From Krasilnikovia cinnamomea (lineage in GTDB: Bacteria; Actinomycetota; Actinomycetes; Mycobacteriales; Micromonosporaceae), in the NCBI RefSeq assembly GCF_004217545.1, contig NZ_SHKY01000001.1:4960001-5024000 (forward strand): a stretch of 64,000 bases of DNA, in the 5' to 3' direction. Within the stretch, counting starts at the first letter, position 1. The number at the start of each line of letters is the position of its first letter. The position numbers were made by a program, and so were the translations under genes. Shown in pieces: positions 16,176 through 25,006 of this stretch. The notes under the pieces are model-generated. The model was not told the DNA's origin. It did not search any database and worked only from the letters and a program-made list of their open reading frames with translations.

Positions 16176-17015
16176 CTAGCTGTGCGCGGGCACGGCGAAG
16201 TGGACGCCCTCCAGTTGGAGGCGGACGTCCAGGGCCTCGCCGGGGGAGCGCAGCGGGGTCACCACCGCGAACGCGTTGGCGAGGGCCGCCAGGTCGGTGC
16301 CGTCCTCTAGGGGCTCGTCGGCCGCCTGCACCGCCGTACGGATATAGCCCTCGCCCGCCTCGGCGATGCTCATCTGAACCTGGCCGAACCGGGCCAGCCC
16401 GGCGCGGCGCAGCCCGCGGATGCCGTCGGGATGCAGGTCCGGCACGTTGAGGTTGAGCACGGTGCCCGGCGGGGTGTGCACGAGGGTCGGCAGCAACTGC
16501 ACGGCCAGGTCGGCCGCGGTGCTCCAGTGCCGGCGCTCGTCGTCGCCGCGGTCCATCGCCGCGCCCCCGCTCAGCGTGGTGGCGGCGGCGGGGGTGAGCA
16601 CGTCCAGGGACACCGCGAGCCCGTGCAGCCCGGCGTGCGAGGCGGTCAGGGTCGCCCCGACCGTGCCCGAGTGCACGACCGCCGCGCCCGCGTTGGCGCC
16701 GCGGTTGATGCCGGACAGCACGATGGCCGGTGCCGGCCCGAACGCCTCGCGCAGCGCCAGCAGCACGATGAACGCGGGTGAGGCGGCCACCGCGAACGCG
16801 GCCACATTGGTGGTCCCGGGCAGTTCACGGGGCTGCACCACGATCTTGCCGTCCTGTTCGACGGCGGTCACGGCGGCACTGCTGCCGCTGGCCTCGGTGA
16901 GTGGGGCGGCGACCACCACGTCGTGCCCGGCCCCGGCTACCGCCCGGGCGAGCCAGCGCAGGCCGGGTGCGTCGATGCCGTCGTCGTTGGTGATCAGAAT
17001 TCTGGGTTTGGTCAT
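16176..17015 (-). CDS. surE: 5'/3'-nucleotidase SurE
   Basis: A 279-residue survival protein E, a metal-dependent nucleoside 5'/3'-monophosphatase and exopolyphosphatase. Metal ligands are in the N-terminal ITNDDGIDAPGL (Asp-Asp), TEASGSSAAVT and SGINRGANAG (Asn), all conserved. The central VHSGTVGATLTASHAGLHGLAVS is the standard SurE block. A small insertion (about 150-165, GGAAMDRGDDERRHW) distinguishes it from short homologues. It overlaps nothing and is convergent with the STAS gene. Confidence 0.92.
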   Translation of the reverse strand: MTKPRILITNDDGIDAPGLRWLARAVAGAGHDVVVAAPLTEASGSSAAVTAVEQDGKIVVQPRELPGTTNVAAFAVAASPAFIVLLALREAFGPAPAIVLSGINRGANAGAAVVHSGTVGATLTASHAGLHGLAVSLDVLTPAAATTLSGGAAMDRGDDERRHWSTAADLAVQLLPTLVHTPPGTVLNLNVPDLHPDGIRGLRRAGLARFGQVQMSIAEAGEGYIRTAVQAADEPLEDGTDLAALANAFAVVTPLRSPGEALDVRLQLEGVHFAVPAHS

Positions 17016-17108
17016 GCGGGCGCCTGGGTGGGGAGGGGCACGGGCGCATTCATGCCCCCAAGTGTCACCGATGTGCTGGTTGAGCGTGGCGGATCGGCGA
17101 AGTTGCCC

Positions 17109-17414
17109 TCAGTGCGGCTCGGCGCTGAGGTCCTGGACCGCGCCGGCCAGTTCGGGATGCGTACGCAGCAGGTCCTCCAGCCGGACCCGCCACCGGCCCA
17201 GTTCGATGTCCGCCGCCCGCCGGTCGCCGCCGGTGGCGGCCGCGGCGGTGAGCAGACGTTCGCGGGTGTCCGCCAGCTCGCCGTAGAGGTCGGTGCCGAG
17301 GCGGCTGACCACCCGGCCGGCGAAAGCGGTGTACTCAGAACCCCCCGCGGCGCGGACGAACGCCTGCGCGCCCTGCCATGCGACGCGGGGTTGATGGATC
17401 ACGGTCTCGGCCAT
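17109..17414 (-). CDS. Small helical protein, function unknown
   Basis: A 101-residue protein beginning MAETVIHQPRVAWQGAQAFV. The ATG at 17414 follows GGAGGGAAACC; an in-frame ATG seven codons upstream has no ribosome site. Sequence such as LYGELADTRERLLTAAAATG and RWRVRLEDLLRTHPELAGAV suggests a compact helical bundle ending in an acidic tail (DLSAEPH). I recognise no family; similar helical regions occur as adaptor domains in actinobacteria. It sits between surE and the metal exporter, all on the minus strand. Confidence 0.7.
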   Translation of the reverse strand: MAETVIHQPRVAWQGAQAFVRAAGGSEYTAFAGRVVSRLGTDLYGELADTRERLLTAAAATGGDRRAADIELGRWRVRLEDLLRTHPELAGAVQDLSAEPH

Positions 17415-17541
17415 GGTTTCCCTCCGCTCTTGCATAGCCACGAAGTGTAGGGAGGTCGCGGTCGGCGATTCCGGCCGTCGGCCAAGCCGGTGACGGTTGT
17501 GACGATCGTGCACCGTGACCTGTGATGATCGCCATAGCTGT

Positions 17542-18456
17542 TCACCAATCGGCGGGGGCGCAGGTGCCGCCGCCGGTAGCGGGCTCCACCTGCAGCGTCG
17601 CGTGCTCGATCGCGAAGTCCTCGTGCAGGGCATGCCGGGCCGTGGCCAGCACGGCCCCGAGCTCGGCGGACGGCTCCAGTTGCAGGTGGGCGGAGGCCAC
17701 CTCCATGCCCGACGTCAGGGTCCATAAGTGCAGGTCGTGCACGCCGCAGACACCGGGCACGGCCGCGAGCCGCTCCCGGACCGCCGCCACGTCGAGGTGC
17801 TTGGGGGCGGCCTGCACGAGGATGCGGATCGCGGAGCGGGCCAGCCCGAACGTGCGCGGCAGGATCATCAGGGCCACCAGGACCGCGACGATGGGATCCG
17901 CGTACGACCAGCCGGTGAGCGCGATGATCCCGGCGGCGACGATCACCCCGGCGGAGCCGAGCAGGTCGCCGACCACCTCCAGGTAGGCCCCGCGTACGTT
18001 GATGCTCTCCCGGGCTCCGGCCCGCAGCAGCGCGAACGCGACCAGGTTGACCACCAGCCCGGCGGTGGCCACCACCAGCATCGGGGCGGCCGGCACGGGC
18101 GGCGGCTCGGTGAACCGCCGGACCCCTTCGACCAGTACGTAGACCGCGACGCCGGTGAGCAGCACCGCGTTGGCCAGCGCGGCCAGCACCTCCAGCCGGT
18201 ACAGGCCGAACGTCTGCTGGGAATGGGTGCGCGCCCGGGCCGCGGCGGTGATCGCGGCCAGCGCCATGGCGATGCCGAGCACGTCGGTGAACATGTGTCC
18301 GGCGTCGGAGAGCAGCGCCAGCGAGCCGGTGCCGATGGCCACCGCGGCCTCCACGACCAGGAACGCGGCCAGCAGGATGGCGGCCCACCACAGCCGGGTG
18401 CGGTGTCGCGCACCGGCGCGCAGTGCCTGACCTCCGTGGTCGTGCCCGGCTCCCAT
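17542..18456 (-). CDS. Cation diffusion facilitator (Zn/Co/Cd exporter, CzcD/ZitB-like)
   Basis: A 304-residue CDF transporter. The ATG at 18456 (MGAGHDHGGQALRAG) has GGAAGGGTGG upstream; an upstream in-frame start is less likely. The short His-rich N-terminus GHDHGG is typical. Six membrane spans are seen, with the metal site HxxxD/DxxxD pattern in LLSDAGHMFTDVLGI (TM2) and YLEVVGDLLGSAGVIVAAG (TM5). The cytoplasmic C-terminal domain has VHDLHLWTLTSGMEVASAHL, the usual metal-sensing ferredoxin-like fold. It exchanges divalent metal for protons at the membrane. It is divergent from the beta-propeller gene across a 134-bp AT-richer spacer. Confidence 0.92.
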   Translation of the reverse strand: MGAGHDHGGQALRAGARHRTRLWWAAILLAAFLVVEAAVAIGTGSLALLSDAGHMFTDVLGIAMALAAITAAARARTHSQQTFGLYRLEVLAALANAVLLTGVAVYVLVEGVRRFTEPPPVPAAPMLVVATAGLVVNLVAFALLRAGARESINVRGAYLEVVGDLLGSAGVIVAAGIIALTGWSYADPIVAVLVALMILPRTFGLARSAIRILVQAAPKHLDVAAVRERLAAVPGVCGVHDLHLWTLTSGMEVASAHLQLEPSAELGAVLATARHALHEDFAIEHATLQVEPATGGGTCAPADW

Positions 18457-18590
18457 CTGGTCCACCCTTCCGGCGCGGCCGTACGCCGCGGTCAATGTAT
18501 GTTCACATCGCTATGTATGCAAGTTGCGGTTTGGTGGCTGGCTGGGGTATCAGCGAGAGGAATGTTCCATTTTGTCGGGAAGGAAGCTCC

Positions 18591-19619
18591 GTGTCCGGAC
18601 GTACTCTCGCGATTGTCGCGCTGGCCGCAGCGGGCGTCACCGCCCTCGCCCCGCCCGCGTCAGCCCATCCCGCACCCGCCGCCGACCGGGCCGCCGTGCC
18701 CGTCCGGTCCGTGATTCCCGCGGCGGCGGGTGCCACTCACGCCGGTGCCCTCGATCCAGCCGTCGTCTCCGGCCCGGCCTCCGCCGGGCCCGCCGTGCTG
18801 CGGCTGCCGGACGGCTTCGCCCCCGAAGGCATCGCCATCGGCGCCGCCGCCTACGCCTACTTCGGGTCCCGCGTCGACGGTGACATCTACCGGGTGAACC
18901 TGCGCACCGGGCGCGGGCGGATCATCAGCCAGGGCCCCGGCACCGGTTCGCTCGGCATGAAACTCGACGCGCGGGGACGCCTGTTCGTCGCCGGCGGCAA
19001 CGGCGGCGACGCCCGCGTGCTCGACGCCGCCACCGGCCGCGTCCTGCGGTCCTACCGGCTGCAGCGCGTCCCCGCGTTCATCAACGACGTCGCGCTCGCG
19101 GGCGGCTCCGCGTGGTTCACCGACTCCGTCAACCCGGTGCTGTTCCGGCTGCCGCTCGGCGGGTACGGCGAACTGCCCTCGGCCGCGACCGCCGTGCCGC
19201 TGAGCGGGGACATCCGGTGGGACCCGGCGAGCTTCAACGCCAACGGGATCACGGCCACCCCCGACGGCCGCGGCCTGATCATCGTGCAGTCCGGTACGGG
19301 ACTGCTCTTCCGGGTGAACCACGACGGGGTGACCCGGCGCATCGACCTCGGCCGCGAGAGCGTGCCCAACGGTGACGGCCTGTGGCTGCGCGGGCGCACC
19401 CTCTACGTCGTACAGAACCGGCTCAACCGGATCGCCAAGATCAAGCTGGATCGGCGGGCCACCCGGGGAACCGTGCTGTCGCGCACCACGGACCCGCGCT
19501 TCGACGTGCCGACCACCATCGCCGAGTTCGGCGACCGCTTCTACCTGCCCAACGCCCGGTTCACCACGCCGCAGCTGCCGGACACCCCGTACACCGCGGT
19601 GGGCGTGCCACGGCCCTGA
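18591..19619 (+). CDS. Secreted SMP-30/NHL-like beta-propeller protein
   Basis: A 342-residue exported protein. The GTG at 18591 has AAGGAAG upstream and starts the signal peptide VSGRTLAIVALAAAGVTALA. The mature part repeats propeller blades: LPDGFAPEGIAIGAAAYAYF, GTGSLGMKLDARGRLFVAGG, FINDVALAGGSAWFTDSVNP, FNANGITATPDGRGLIIVQ, NGDGLWLRGRTLYVVQNRLN. This is the SMP-30/gluconolactonase/NHL class. In many actinobacterial members the role is unknown. The stop abuts the helD stop on the other strand with no gap. Confidence 0.88.
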   Translation: MSGRTLAIVALAAAGVTALAPPASAHPAPAADRAAVPVRSVIPAAAGATHAGALDPAVVSGPASAGPAVLRLPDGFAPEGIAIGAAAYAYFGSRVDGDIYRVNLRTGRGRIISQGPGTGSLGMKLDARGRLFVAGGNGGDARVLDAATGRVLRSYRLQRVPAFINDVALAGGSAWFTDSVNPVLFRLPLGGYGELPSAATAVPLSGDIRWDPASFNANGITATPDGRGLIIVQSGTGLLFRVNHDGVTRRIDLGRESVPNGDGLWLRGRTLYVVQNRLNRIAKIKLDRRATRGTVLSRTTDPRFDVPTTIAEFGDRFYLPNARFTTPQLPDTPYTAVGVPRP

Positions 19620-21740
19620 TCACGGGTGCCAGGCCCGGTCAGTCCCGACCGTGGTCAGGCGCTGGGTGGCCCGGGACAACGCGACGTACAGGGTGCGCAC
19701 GCCGGCGCGGTCCACCGCGATCTCGCCGGGCTCCACGAGCACGACCGCGTCGTACTCCATGCCCTTGGCCTCCAGCGCCGTGACCACCTGGACGCGTTCC
19801 GGCAGCCCGGCCACCCAGCCGGCGACGTCGTCGTGGCGCGGCACCGGGGTGATCACCCCGACCGTGCCCGCCACCTCGGCGAGCTGCTTCTCCGCGGCCT
19901 CGCGCACCGCGGCGGGCAGCACGGGCGCGTCCACCACGACGTCGACCGGCTCGACCCCGGTGCTGCGCACCGCCGACGGCAGCGGCGTGTCCGGCATGAT
20001 CGCGCGGATCACGGACGCGGCCACCGCGAAGATCTCGGACGAGTTGCGGTAGTTGGTGGTCAGCGCGTACGTGCGGCGGGCCCGGGAACCGAGCGCCCGG
20101 TCCCGGGCCCGGTCCAGCTCCGCGGGGTCACCGGCCCACGCGGTCTGAGCCGGGTCGCCGACGATCGTCCAGGACGCGTACTGGCCCCGGCGGCCGATCA
20201 TCCGCCACTGCATGGGCGAGACGTCCTGCGACTCGTCCACCACCACGTGGGCGTAGTCGCGGTAGTCGTCGTCGCGGCGGATCTGCTGGGCCCGCGCCGC
20301 GGCCTGCCGGTCGGCGTACGTGCTGACCTCGCGCACCCCGTCCCGGACGTGGAACGGGTCCTTGCTGCGCCGCTGCGGCTGCCGTGGGCGGCCCATCAGC
20401 TCGTCCAGCTCGTCCAGCAGCGCCACGTCCGCGATCGTCGGGCCCTGCTCGGCCAGCGCGTCGAAGGAGCCCTGCAGCACCCGGATCTCCGCGTGCGACA
20501 GCACACCCTCGCCGTACGCCCGCAGCCGATCGGGGTCGGCCAGCCAGCGCAGCACCCGCATCGGGGTGAACCGGGGCCACCACGCCTTGAGGAACTCGCG
20601 GAAGTCCTGGCGGTCCGCCAGCTCCGCCTCGAAGTCCGCCCGTTCCGGCAGGCTGCGCAGGTGGGCGCGGGCCTGCGTCCAGAGCGCGGCGAACACCCCG
20701 TCGAAGCCGGTGCCCCGGACCTCGTTGCGGCGCGCGCCCTTGGGCAGCGCCCGGCGCCGGATCCGGTCCAGCTCGGCCGCGTCCAGCCGCAGCAGCGTGC
20801 CCCGGTACAGCAGCCGCAGCTCGGTCGGGGCGCCCGGCACGGCGTCGTGCGACGCGCGTTCCAGCACCCGGCGCATCTTCAGCGAGCCCTTCACGGCGGC
20901 CACTCCCGTCGGGTCGACCCGGCTCGCGTCGTAGCCCACCATGATCGAGCCCAGCGAACGCAGCGTCGCGGTGTCCTCGCCCAGCGACGGCAGCACGGTC
21001 GCGATGTAGTCCACGAACACCCCGGACGGGCCGACCACCAGGATGCCGCCGCCCGCGAACCGGTTGCGGTCGGAATACAACAGGTACGCGGCGCGGTGCA
21101 GCGCCACCGCGGTCTTGCCCGTGCCCGGGCCGCCGGTGACCACCGTGACCCCGGCGGCGGGGGAGCGGATCGCCTCGTCCTGTTCCCGCTGGATCGTCGC
21201 GACGATGTCGCGCATCCCCCGCCCGGTCGCCCGCGACAGGCTGGCCAGCAGCGCGCCGTCGCCGACCACCCGCATGTCCGGCGGGGCGGCCTCGGGGTCC
21301 AGCAGGTCGTCCTCGATGCCGGTGACCCGCTCGCGCCGGGACTGGATCATCCGCCGCCGCACCACCCCGAGCGGCTCGGCGGCCGTGGCCCGGTAGAACG
21401 CGGCCGCCGCCGGGGCACGCCAGTCCACCACCAGCGGGCGCGACTGCTCGTCGCGGATGCCCATCCGGCCGACGTGGTGCACCGCGCCGGTGGCCAGGTC
21501 GAGCCGGCCGAAGACCAGGCCCTCGTACTCCGTGTCGAGGGCGTGCCGGCGGCGGGCCGCGTGGAAGACCATCGCGTCGCGTTCGACCAGCGCCCCGAAC
21601 GTCCCCACGCCGGCGAGCTGGTATCCCTCCTTCTCGGCGCGGGACGCGTCGCGGCGCAACTCGACGAGCCGGGCGTACACCCGGTCGACGTGCTGCTGCT
21701 CGGCGGCGATCTCCTGTTGCAGGACGGTGGCGTCGGTCAA
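19620..21740 (-). CDS. helD: HelD-type RNA polymerase recycling ATPase (UvrD-like)
   Basis: A 706-residue superfamily-1 ATPase that strips stalled RNA polymerase from DNA. The start is taken as TTG at 21740, ten bases after AGGAG, because the family begins with the secondary-channel coiled coil (VLQQEIAAEQQHVDRVYARL). Walker A is VVTGGPGTGKTAVALHRAAY; motif II/Walker B is HVVVDESQDVSPMQW; later motifs include VVGDPAQTAWAG, ALTTNYRNSSEIF and VVLVEPGEIAVDRAGVRTLY. HelD proteins of actinobacteria can confer rifampicin tolerance. I saw no rifamycin-associated element upstream. Confidence 0.93.
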   Translation of the reverse strand: MTDATVLQQEIAAEQQHVDRVYARLVELRRDASRAEKEGYQLAGVGTFGALVERDAMVFHAARRRHALDTEYEGLVFGRLDLATGAVHHVGRMGIRDEQSRPLVVDWRAPAAAAFYRATAAEPLGVVRRRMIQSRRERVTGIEDDLLDPEAAPPDMRVVGDGALLASLSRATGRGMRDIVATIQREQDEAIRSPAAGVTVVTGGPGTGKTAVALHRAAYLLYSDRNRFAGGGILVVGPSGVFVDYIATVLPSLGEDTATLRSLGSIMVGYDASRVDPTGVAAVKGSLKMRRVLERASHDAVPGAPTELRLLYRGTLLRLDAAELDRIRRRALPKGARRNEVRGTGFDGVFAALWTQARAHLRSLPERADFEAELADRQDFREFLKAWWPRFTPMRVLRWLADPDRLRAYGEGVLSHAEIRVLQGSFDALAEQGPTIADVALLDELDELMGRPRQPQRRSKDPFHVRDGVREVSTYADRQAAARAQQIRRDDDYRDYAHVVVDESQDVSPMQWRMIGRRGQYASWTIVGDPAQTAWAGDPAELDRARDRALGSRARRTYALTTNYRNSSEIFAVAASVIRAIMPDTPLPSAVRSTGVEPVDVVVDAPVLPAAVREAAEKQLAEVAGTVGVITPVPRHDDVAGWVAGLPERVQVVTALEAKGMEYDAVVLVEPGEIAVDRAGVRTLYVALSRATQRLTTVGTDRAWHP

Positions 21741-21877
21741 GGTGGTCAGGCTCCTGGAAGAACGCGGTCGGCGACACGGGTGCCACCTGTACGGGCGCCA
21801 GGGGGCAATCGAACCTACTCCTGTCGGGGTGCCCGCGTCGATCGGGGCACGCCCGGGTGACAACACGGTGTCGCCCT

Positions 21878-21894
21878 TAACGTACGTTCCGTTA
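21878..21894. promoter_or_regulatory. Inverted repeat TAACG-N7-CGTTA, possible TetR-type operator
   Basis: TAACG (21878-21882) and CGTTA (21890-21894) are separated by 7 nt, and the perfect palindrome AACGTACGTT lies at 21879-21888. The site is in the 210-bp spacer upstream of helD and downstream of the alpha/beta hydrolase. The shape fits a TetR-family operator, but no such regulator is adjacent. Confidence 0.4.
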
Positions 21895-21950
21895 GATCTT
21901 GGCAGCTCGAGCTCGTCGGCGCCGCCGGATCAGCGGGACGATCGGGTCGC

Positions 21951-22910
21951 CTACGCCGCGCGGTCGTAGCCGCTGCGCCGGCGTGCCCGGGCCCGGCGGC
22001 GCGCCCGCTCGCCCGCAGTGCTGGTGGCCGCGCGGTCGGTGACCGCGATCAGCGCCGCGGTCACCTCGTCCGGCCGCTCCACGATCAGCATGTGCCCCGC
22101 GCCCGGGCAGACGGTCAGCTCGGTGCCGGGCAGGGCGTCGGCGATCGACGCCGCGCACGGCGGCGGGGTGAGCCGGTCCCGCTCGCCCACCAGCACCGCG
22201 GCCGGTACGTCGCCCAGTTCCGCCAGCGTGTGCAGCCGCTGCTGGGCGCCGATGGACGCGCGGAAGCCGCCGATCGAGCGCAGCGATGCCCGGGCCACCG
22301 CCCGCATCGTCACCTCGACCGCCTCCTCGCCGTGGCCGTCGCCGAAGAGCAGCCAGCGGATCCCGGGGCGCAGCGCGGGCAGCACGGCCCGGTGCGGCCG
22401 CCACGCCCCGCAGCGCGCCAGCACCCCGGCGCCGGTCGTCTCGGCGGCCCGCAACAGCATCGCCAGTTGCGGGGAGAGCCCGTACCGGGTGTGCGTCGTG
22501 CCCTCGGCGGTGGTGGAGGCGAAGAGCAGGCCCCCGACCCGGGAGGCGAAGTCCTCGGGGTGGCGGTCGGCGTACTCCATGATGGTCATGCCGCCCATGG
22601 AGTGACCGGCCAGCACGACCGGGCCGCGCGGCGCGTACGTGCCCAGCACCTCGGCCAGGTCGTCGCCGAGCTGCCCGAGCGTGGCGGAGAGCCGGCGGGT
22701 GGCGGTCGAACGCCCGTGCCCGCGGGCGTCGTAGGCGACCACCCGGACGTTGTCCCGCGCCAGCAGCGCGCGGATCTGGTGATGCCAGGTGCGACGGTCC
22801 AGGCACCAGCCGTGCAGCAGCACGACGGTCACGGGCGCGTCGGCCGGGCCGCTGATCTGTACGTGCAGCCGGACGCCGTCGGCGAGCGTCAGCTCGGCGT
22901 GGTCTGGCAT
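21951..22910 (-). CDS. Alpha/beta hydrolase
   Basis: A 319-residue alpha/beta-hydrolase. The ATG at 22910 has GGAGGTG upstream and opens MPDHAELTLADGVRLHVQIS; a long upstream in-frame extension is not coding-like. Oxyanion region VVLLHGWCLDRRTWHHQI, nucleophile elbow VLAGHSMGGMTIM (Ser), Asp in LVGERDRLTPP, and His in CPGAGHMLIVERPDEV complete the triad. A cap-domain insertion spans about 150-225. The C-terminal tail is strongly basic (ERARRRARARRRSGYDRAA), which may aid membrane or nucleic-acid contact. The substrate cannot be told. Confidence 0.9.
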   Translation of the reverse strand: MPDHAELTLADGVRLHVQISGPADAPVTVVLLHGWCLDRRTWHHQIRALLARDNVRVVAYDARGHGRSTATRRLSATLGQLGDDLAEVLGTYAPRGPVVLAGHSMGGMTIMEYADRHPEDFASRVGGLLFASTTAEGTTHTRYGLSPQLAMLLRAAETTGAGVLARCGAWRPHRAVLPALRPGIRWLLFGDGHGEEAVEVTMRAVARASLRSIGGFRASIGAQQRLHTLAELGDVPAAVLVGERDRLTPPPCAASIADALPGTELTVCPGAGHMLIVERPDEVTAALIAVTDRAATSTAGERARRRARARRRSGYDRAA

Positions 22911-23138
22911 GGGCACCTCCGCATGTCGCACGGCCCCGTAGTACCCACGGGTAATAAGCATCACGCGGCGGAGCGAGAATTGCCACAGCCGAGTCCGATC
23001 TTCATCGGCGATCTGTCCGATGTCTGGCCTGGTGCCCGATACCCGTTGCGGGGGCGTGCCAGCCACCTCCACGGTGCGTGACGTGATCTCGCTCGCAGTA
23101 GCTGTCCTGGACCGGTGGCTCGGCGACAATCAGGGCTT

Positions 23139-23792
23139 ATGACGGCCACCTCGCCCGCCGCCCAGCCCGATTCCGCCGCCGCTTCCGGCATCGCGCCCGC
23201 CGTGCCGATCACCCGCCCGGGTGACGCGCTGGCCGCCCTCATGGCCGGCAACCGGCGCTTCGTCACCGGACGGCCCGAGCACGGCCACGAGGTCGCCGCC
23301 GCGGCCGCCACCTCCGGCGGTCAGCAGCCGCACGCCGTGGTCCTCGGCTGCATCGACTCGCGGGTTCCCCTGGAAGCGATCTTCGACCAGAGCTTCGGAT
23401 CGATCTGCGTGGTCCGTTCCGGCGGGGAGGTCGTGGACCGCGCCGTGCTCGGCTCGATCGGCTTCGCGGTCAGCGCCCTCGGCGTCCCGCTGATCATGGT
23501 GCTCGGGCATGCCCGCTGCGGCGCGGTGGCCGCCACCGTGGAGGCGGTACGGACGGGACAGCGCCCCGACGGCGACGTGGGCTACCTGGTCGACGAGATC
23601 ACGCCCGCCGTGCTGGCGGTCGGCCCGGACGACCCGGACGCGGCGGAGAAGGCGATGCGCGCGCACGTGACCCGTACGGTGCGGCGGCTGCGGGACATGC
23701 CCGGAGTGGCGCAGGCCGTCGCGGCGGGCCGGGTCGACGTGGTCGGCGCGGTCTACGACCTCGACACCGGCTGGGTCGAGCAGCTTTCCTGA
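23139..23792 (+). CDS. Beta-class carbonic anhydrase
   Basis: A 217-residue zinc enzyme that interconverts CO2 and bicarbonate. Zinc ligands and the dyad are visible: LGCIDSRVP (Cys, with Asp-Arg dyad) and VLGHARCGAV (His and Cys). ALMAGNRRFVTGRPEHGHE at the N-terminus is the typical entry helix. The first 30 residues are an Ala/Pro-rich extension. The ATG at 23139 is preferred to an in-frame GTG at 23115; both have weak ribosome sites. A strong terminator follows the stop. Confidence 0.94.
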   Translation: MTATSPAAQPDSAAASGIAPAVPITRPGDALAALMAGNRRFVTGRPEHGHEVAAAAATSGGQQPHAVVLGCIDSRVPLEAIFDQSFGSICVVRSGGEVVDRAVLGSIGFAVSALGVPLIMVLGHARCGAVAATVEAVRTGQRPDGDVGYLVDEITPAVLAVGPDDPDAAEKAMRAHVTRTVRRLRDMPGVAQAVAAGRVDVVGAVYDLDTGWVEQLS

Positions 23793-23809
23793 CCCGCCCG
23801 GACAGCGCG

Positions 23810-23843
23810 AAACGCCCTCCCGGCGCGGGCCGGGAGGGCGTTT
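23810..23843. terminator. Strong bidirectional terminator
   Basis: AAACGCCCTCCCGGC (23810-23824) pairs perfectly with GCCGGGAGGGCGTTT (23829-23843): 15 bp with a GCGG loop and T/A-rich ends on both sides. It lies between the carbonic anhydrase gene and the convergent small gene at 23870. Confidence 0.9.
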
Positions 23844-23869
23844 GGCGTATGCGGTGCGGCGTGCCGGAC

Positions 23870-24199
23870 TCAGCCCTCGAAGACGCCGGCGTCCACGAGA
23901 CGCTTCTCGGTGTCGGCCCAGCCGTCGTTCGGGTGCGCCTCGCTGAGCGCGCCCAGCTCGGCCCGGATCTTGGCGCCGTGCCCGGCGGCGGACAGGACCC
24001 GGATCTCCTCGACGAACGCCTCGGAGTCGGTCTTGAGGTGGTTGGTCTTGCCGTTGGTCAGGTTGCGCACGTACGCGAAGCGGCCGTTGGCCAGCGGGAT
24101 GAGGTACTTGAACTCACCGAGCACGCTGAGGGCGCCGCTCTGACCAGCCTGGCCGGCGCGGACTGATGCGCGGGCGGTCTTGGAGGTGTTGCTCGCCAC
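23870..24199 (-). CDS. Conserved-looking 109-residue protein, function unknown
   Basis: A 109-residue protein opening MASNTSKTARASVRAGQAGQ, a basic Ser/Ala-rich tail, followed by a compact domain (LGEFKYLIPLANGRFAYVRN, TNHLKTDSEAFVEEIRVLSA, ALSEAHPNDGWADTEKRLVD). The start follows GGAGTACC. The mixed alpha/beta domain could bind a small partner or DNA, but I recognise no family. It is less GC-extreme than its neighbours and has its own terminator downstream, so it is probably well expressed. Confidence 0.75.
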   Translation of the reverse strand: MASNTSKTARASVRAGQAGQSGALSVLGEFKYLIPLANGRFAYVRNLTNGKTNHLKTDSEAFVEEIRVLSAAGHGAKIRAELGALSEAHPNDGWADTEKRLVDAGVFEG

Positions 24200-24464
24200 G
24201 GCGGTACTCCTTGAGAAGCTGGGTTGCGAAGCGGGAAAAGACAGGGTGGTCGCAGAAAACGCCGCGGCAATCCTACACGCTCCGGCGAATGCCGTGCCGC
24301 CGGACCGGGTCCGAACGTTGAGCAGGGTGTGCCACTACGGCCAGTCTCATTGTCGATATTGCGGTTTCTCTGGCGCACCATCCGTACCACCCGGCATCAT
24401 GGGACACGATCAACCGCGGTCGAGGTCGTAGGGGAAGACGCACCTCGGTCCCCGGGAGGTCACC

Positions 24465-24956
24465 GTGCCAACGTGTGGCGTCGTATACGTCCACTCGACC
24501 CCGCTCGCCGTGTGCCAGCACGTCGAGTGGGCGATCGCGCGCGTCCTGACTGCGCCGGTCAACCTGCACTGGACGGCCCAGCCGGTCGACCCCGGCGCTC
24601 GCCGCTCGGAGTGCAGTTGGACCGGGCGCCCCGGGACCGGCGCGGAGCTGGCTGCTGCCCTCCGGCAGTGGCCCATGGTCCGTTTCGAGGTGACCGAGGA
24701 ACCCAGCCCCGGCTGCGACGGGGAGCGCTTCATGCACGTGCCCGGGCGCGGACTGTTCCGCGGCACCACGGGCGCCTCGGGCGACATCCAGATCGGCGAG
24801 GACCGGCTGCGTTCGATCATGGCCTCGGTCCGGGCCCCGGAGGCGCTGCCCCACGCCCTGGAGAAGGCCCTCGGCACCGCGTGGGACGCCGAACTGGAGC
24901 CGTACCGCTACGCGGGCGACGGCGCACCCGTCACGCTGCTGACCCGGGTCGGATGA
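24465..24956 (+). CDS. DUF3145 family protein
   Basis: A 163-residue protein starting at a GTG with GGGAGGT upstream. It matches my memory of the actinobacterial DUF3145 family: GVVYVHSTPLAVCQHVEWAI at the start, then NLHWTAQPVDPGARRSECSW, RFEVTEEPSPGCDGERFMHV and the C-terminal DAELEPYRYAGDGAPVTLLT. The family is of unknown function and often sits beside the fab operon in actinomycetes; here accD lies about 2 kb downstream, with a GH3 gene inserted between. Confidence 0.85.
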   Translation: MPTCGVVYVHSTPLAVCQHVEWAIARVLTAPVNLHWTAQPVDPGARRSECSWTGRPGTGAELAAALRQWPMVRFEVTEEPSPGCDGERFMHVPGRGLFRGTTGASGDIQIGEDRLRSIMASVRAPEALPHALEKALGTAWDAELEPYRYAGDGAPVTLLTRVG

Positions 24957-25006
24957 CGGGATCACCCGTACACCGGATTGTGCCGAGGTTGCGAGGACCT
25001 GTTCCA

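Noticed and set aside
21741-21950. Rifamycin-associated element upstream of helD
   Set aside because: No match to the inverted repeat with a GGGGCTTGC-type arm that I recall for RAE.
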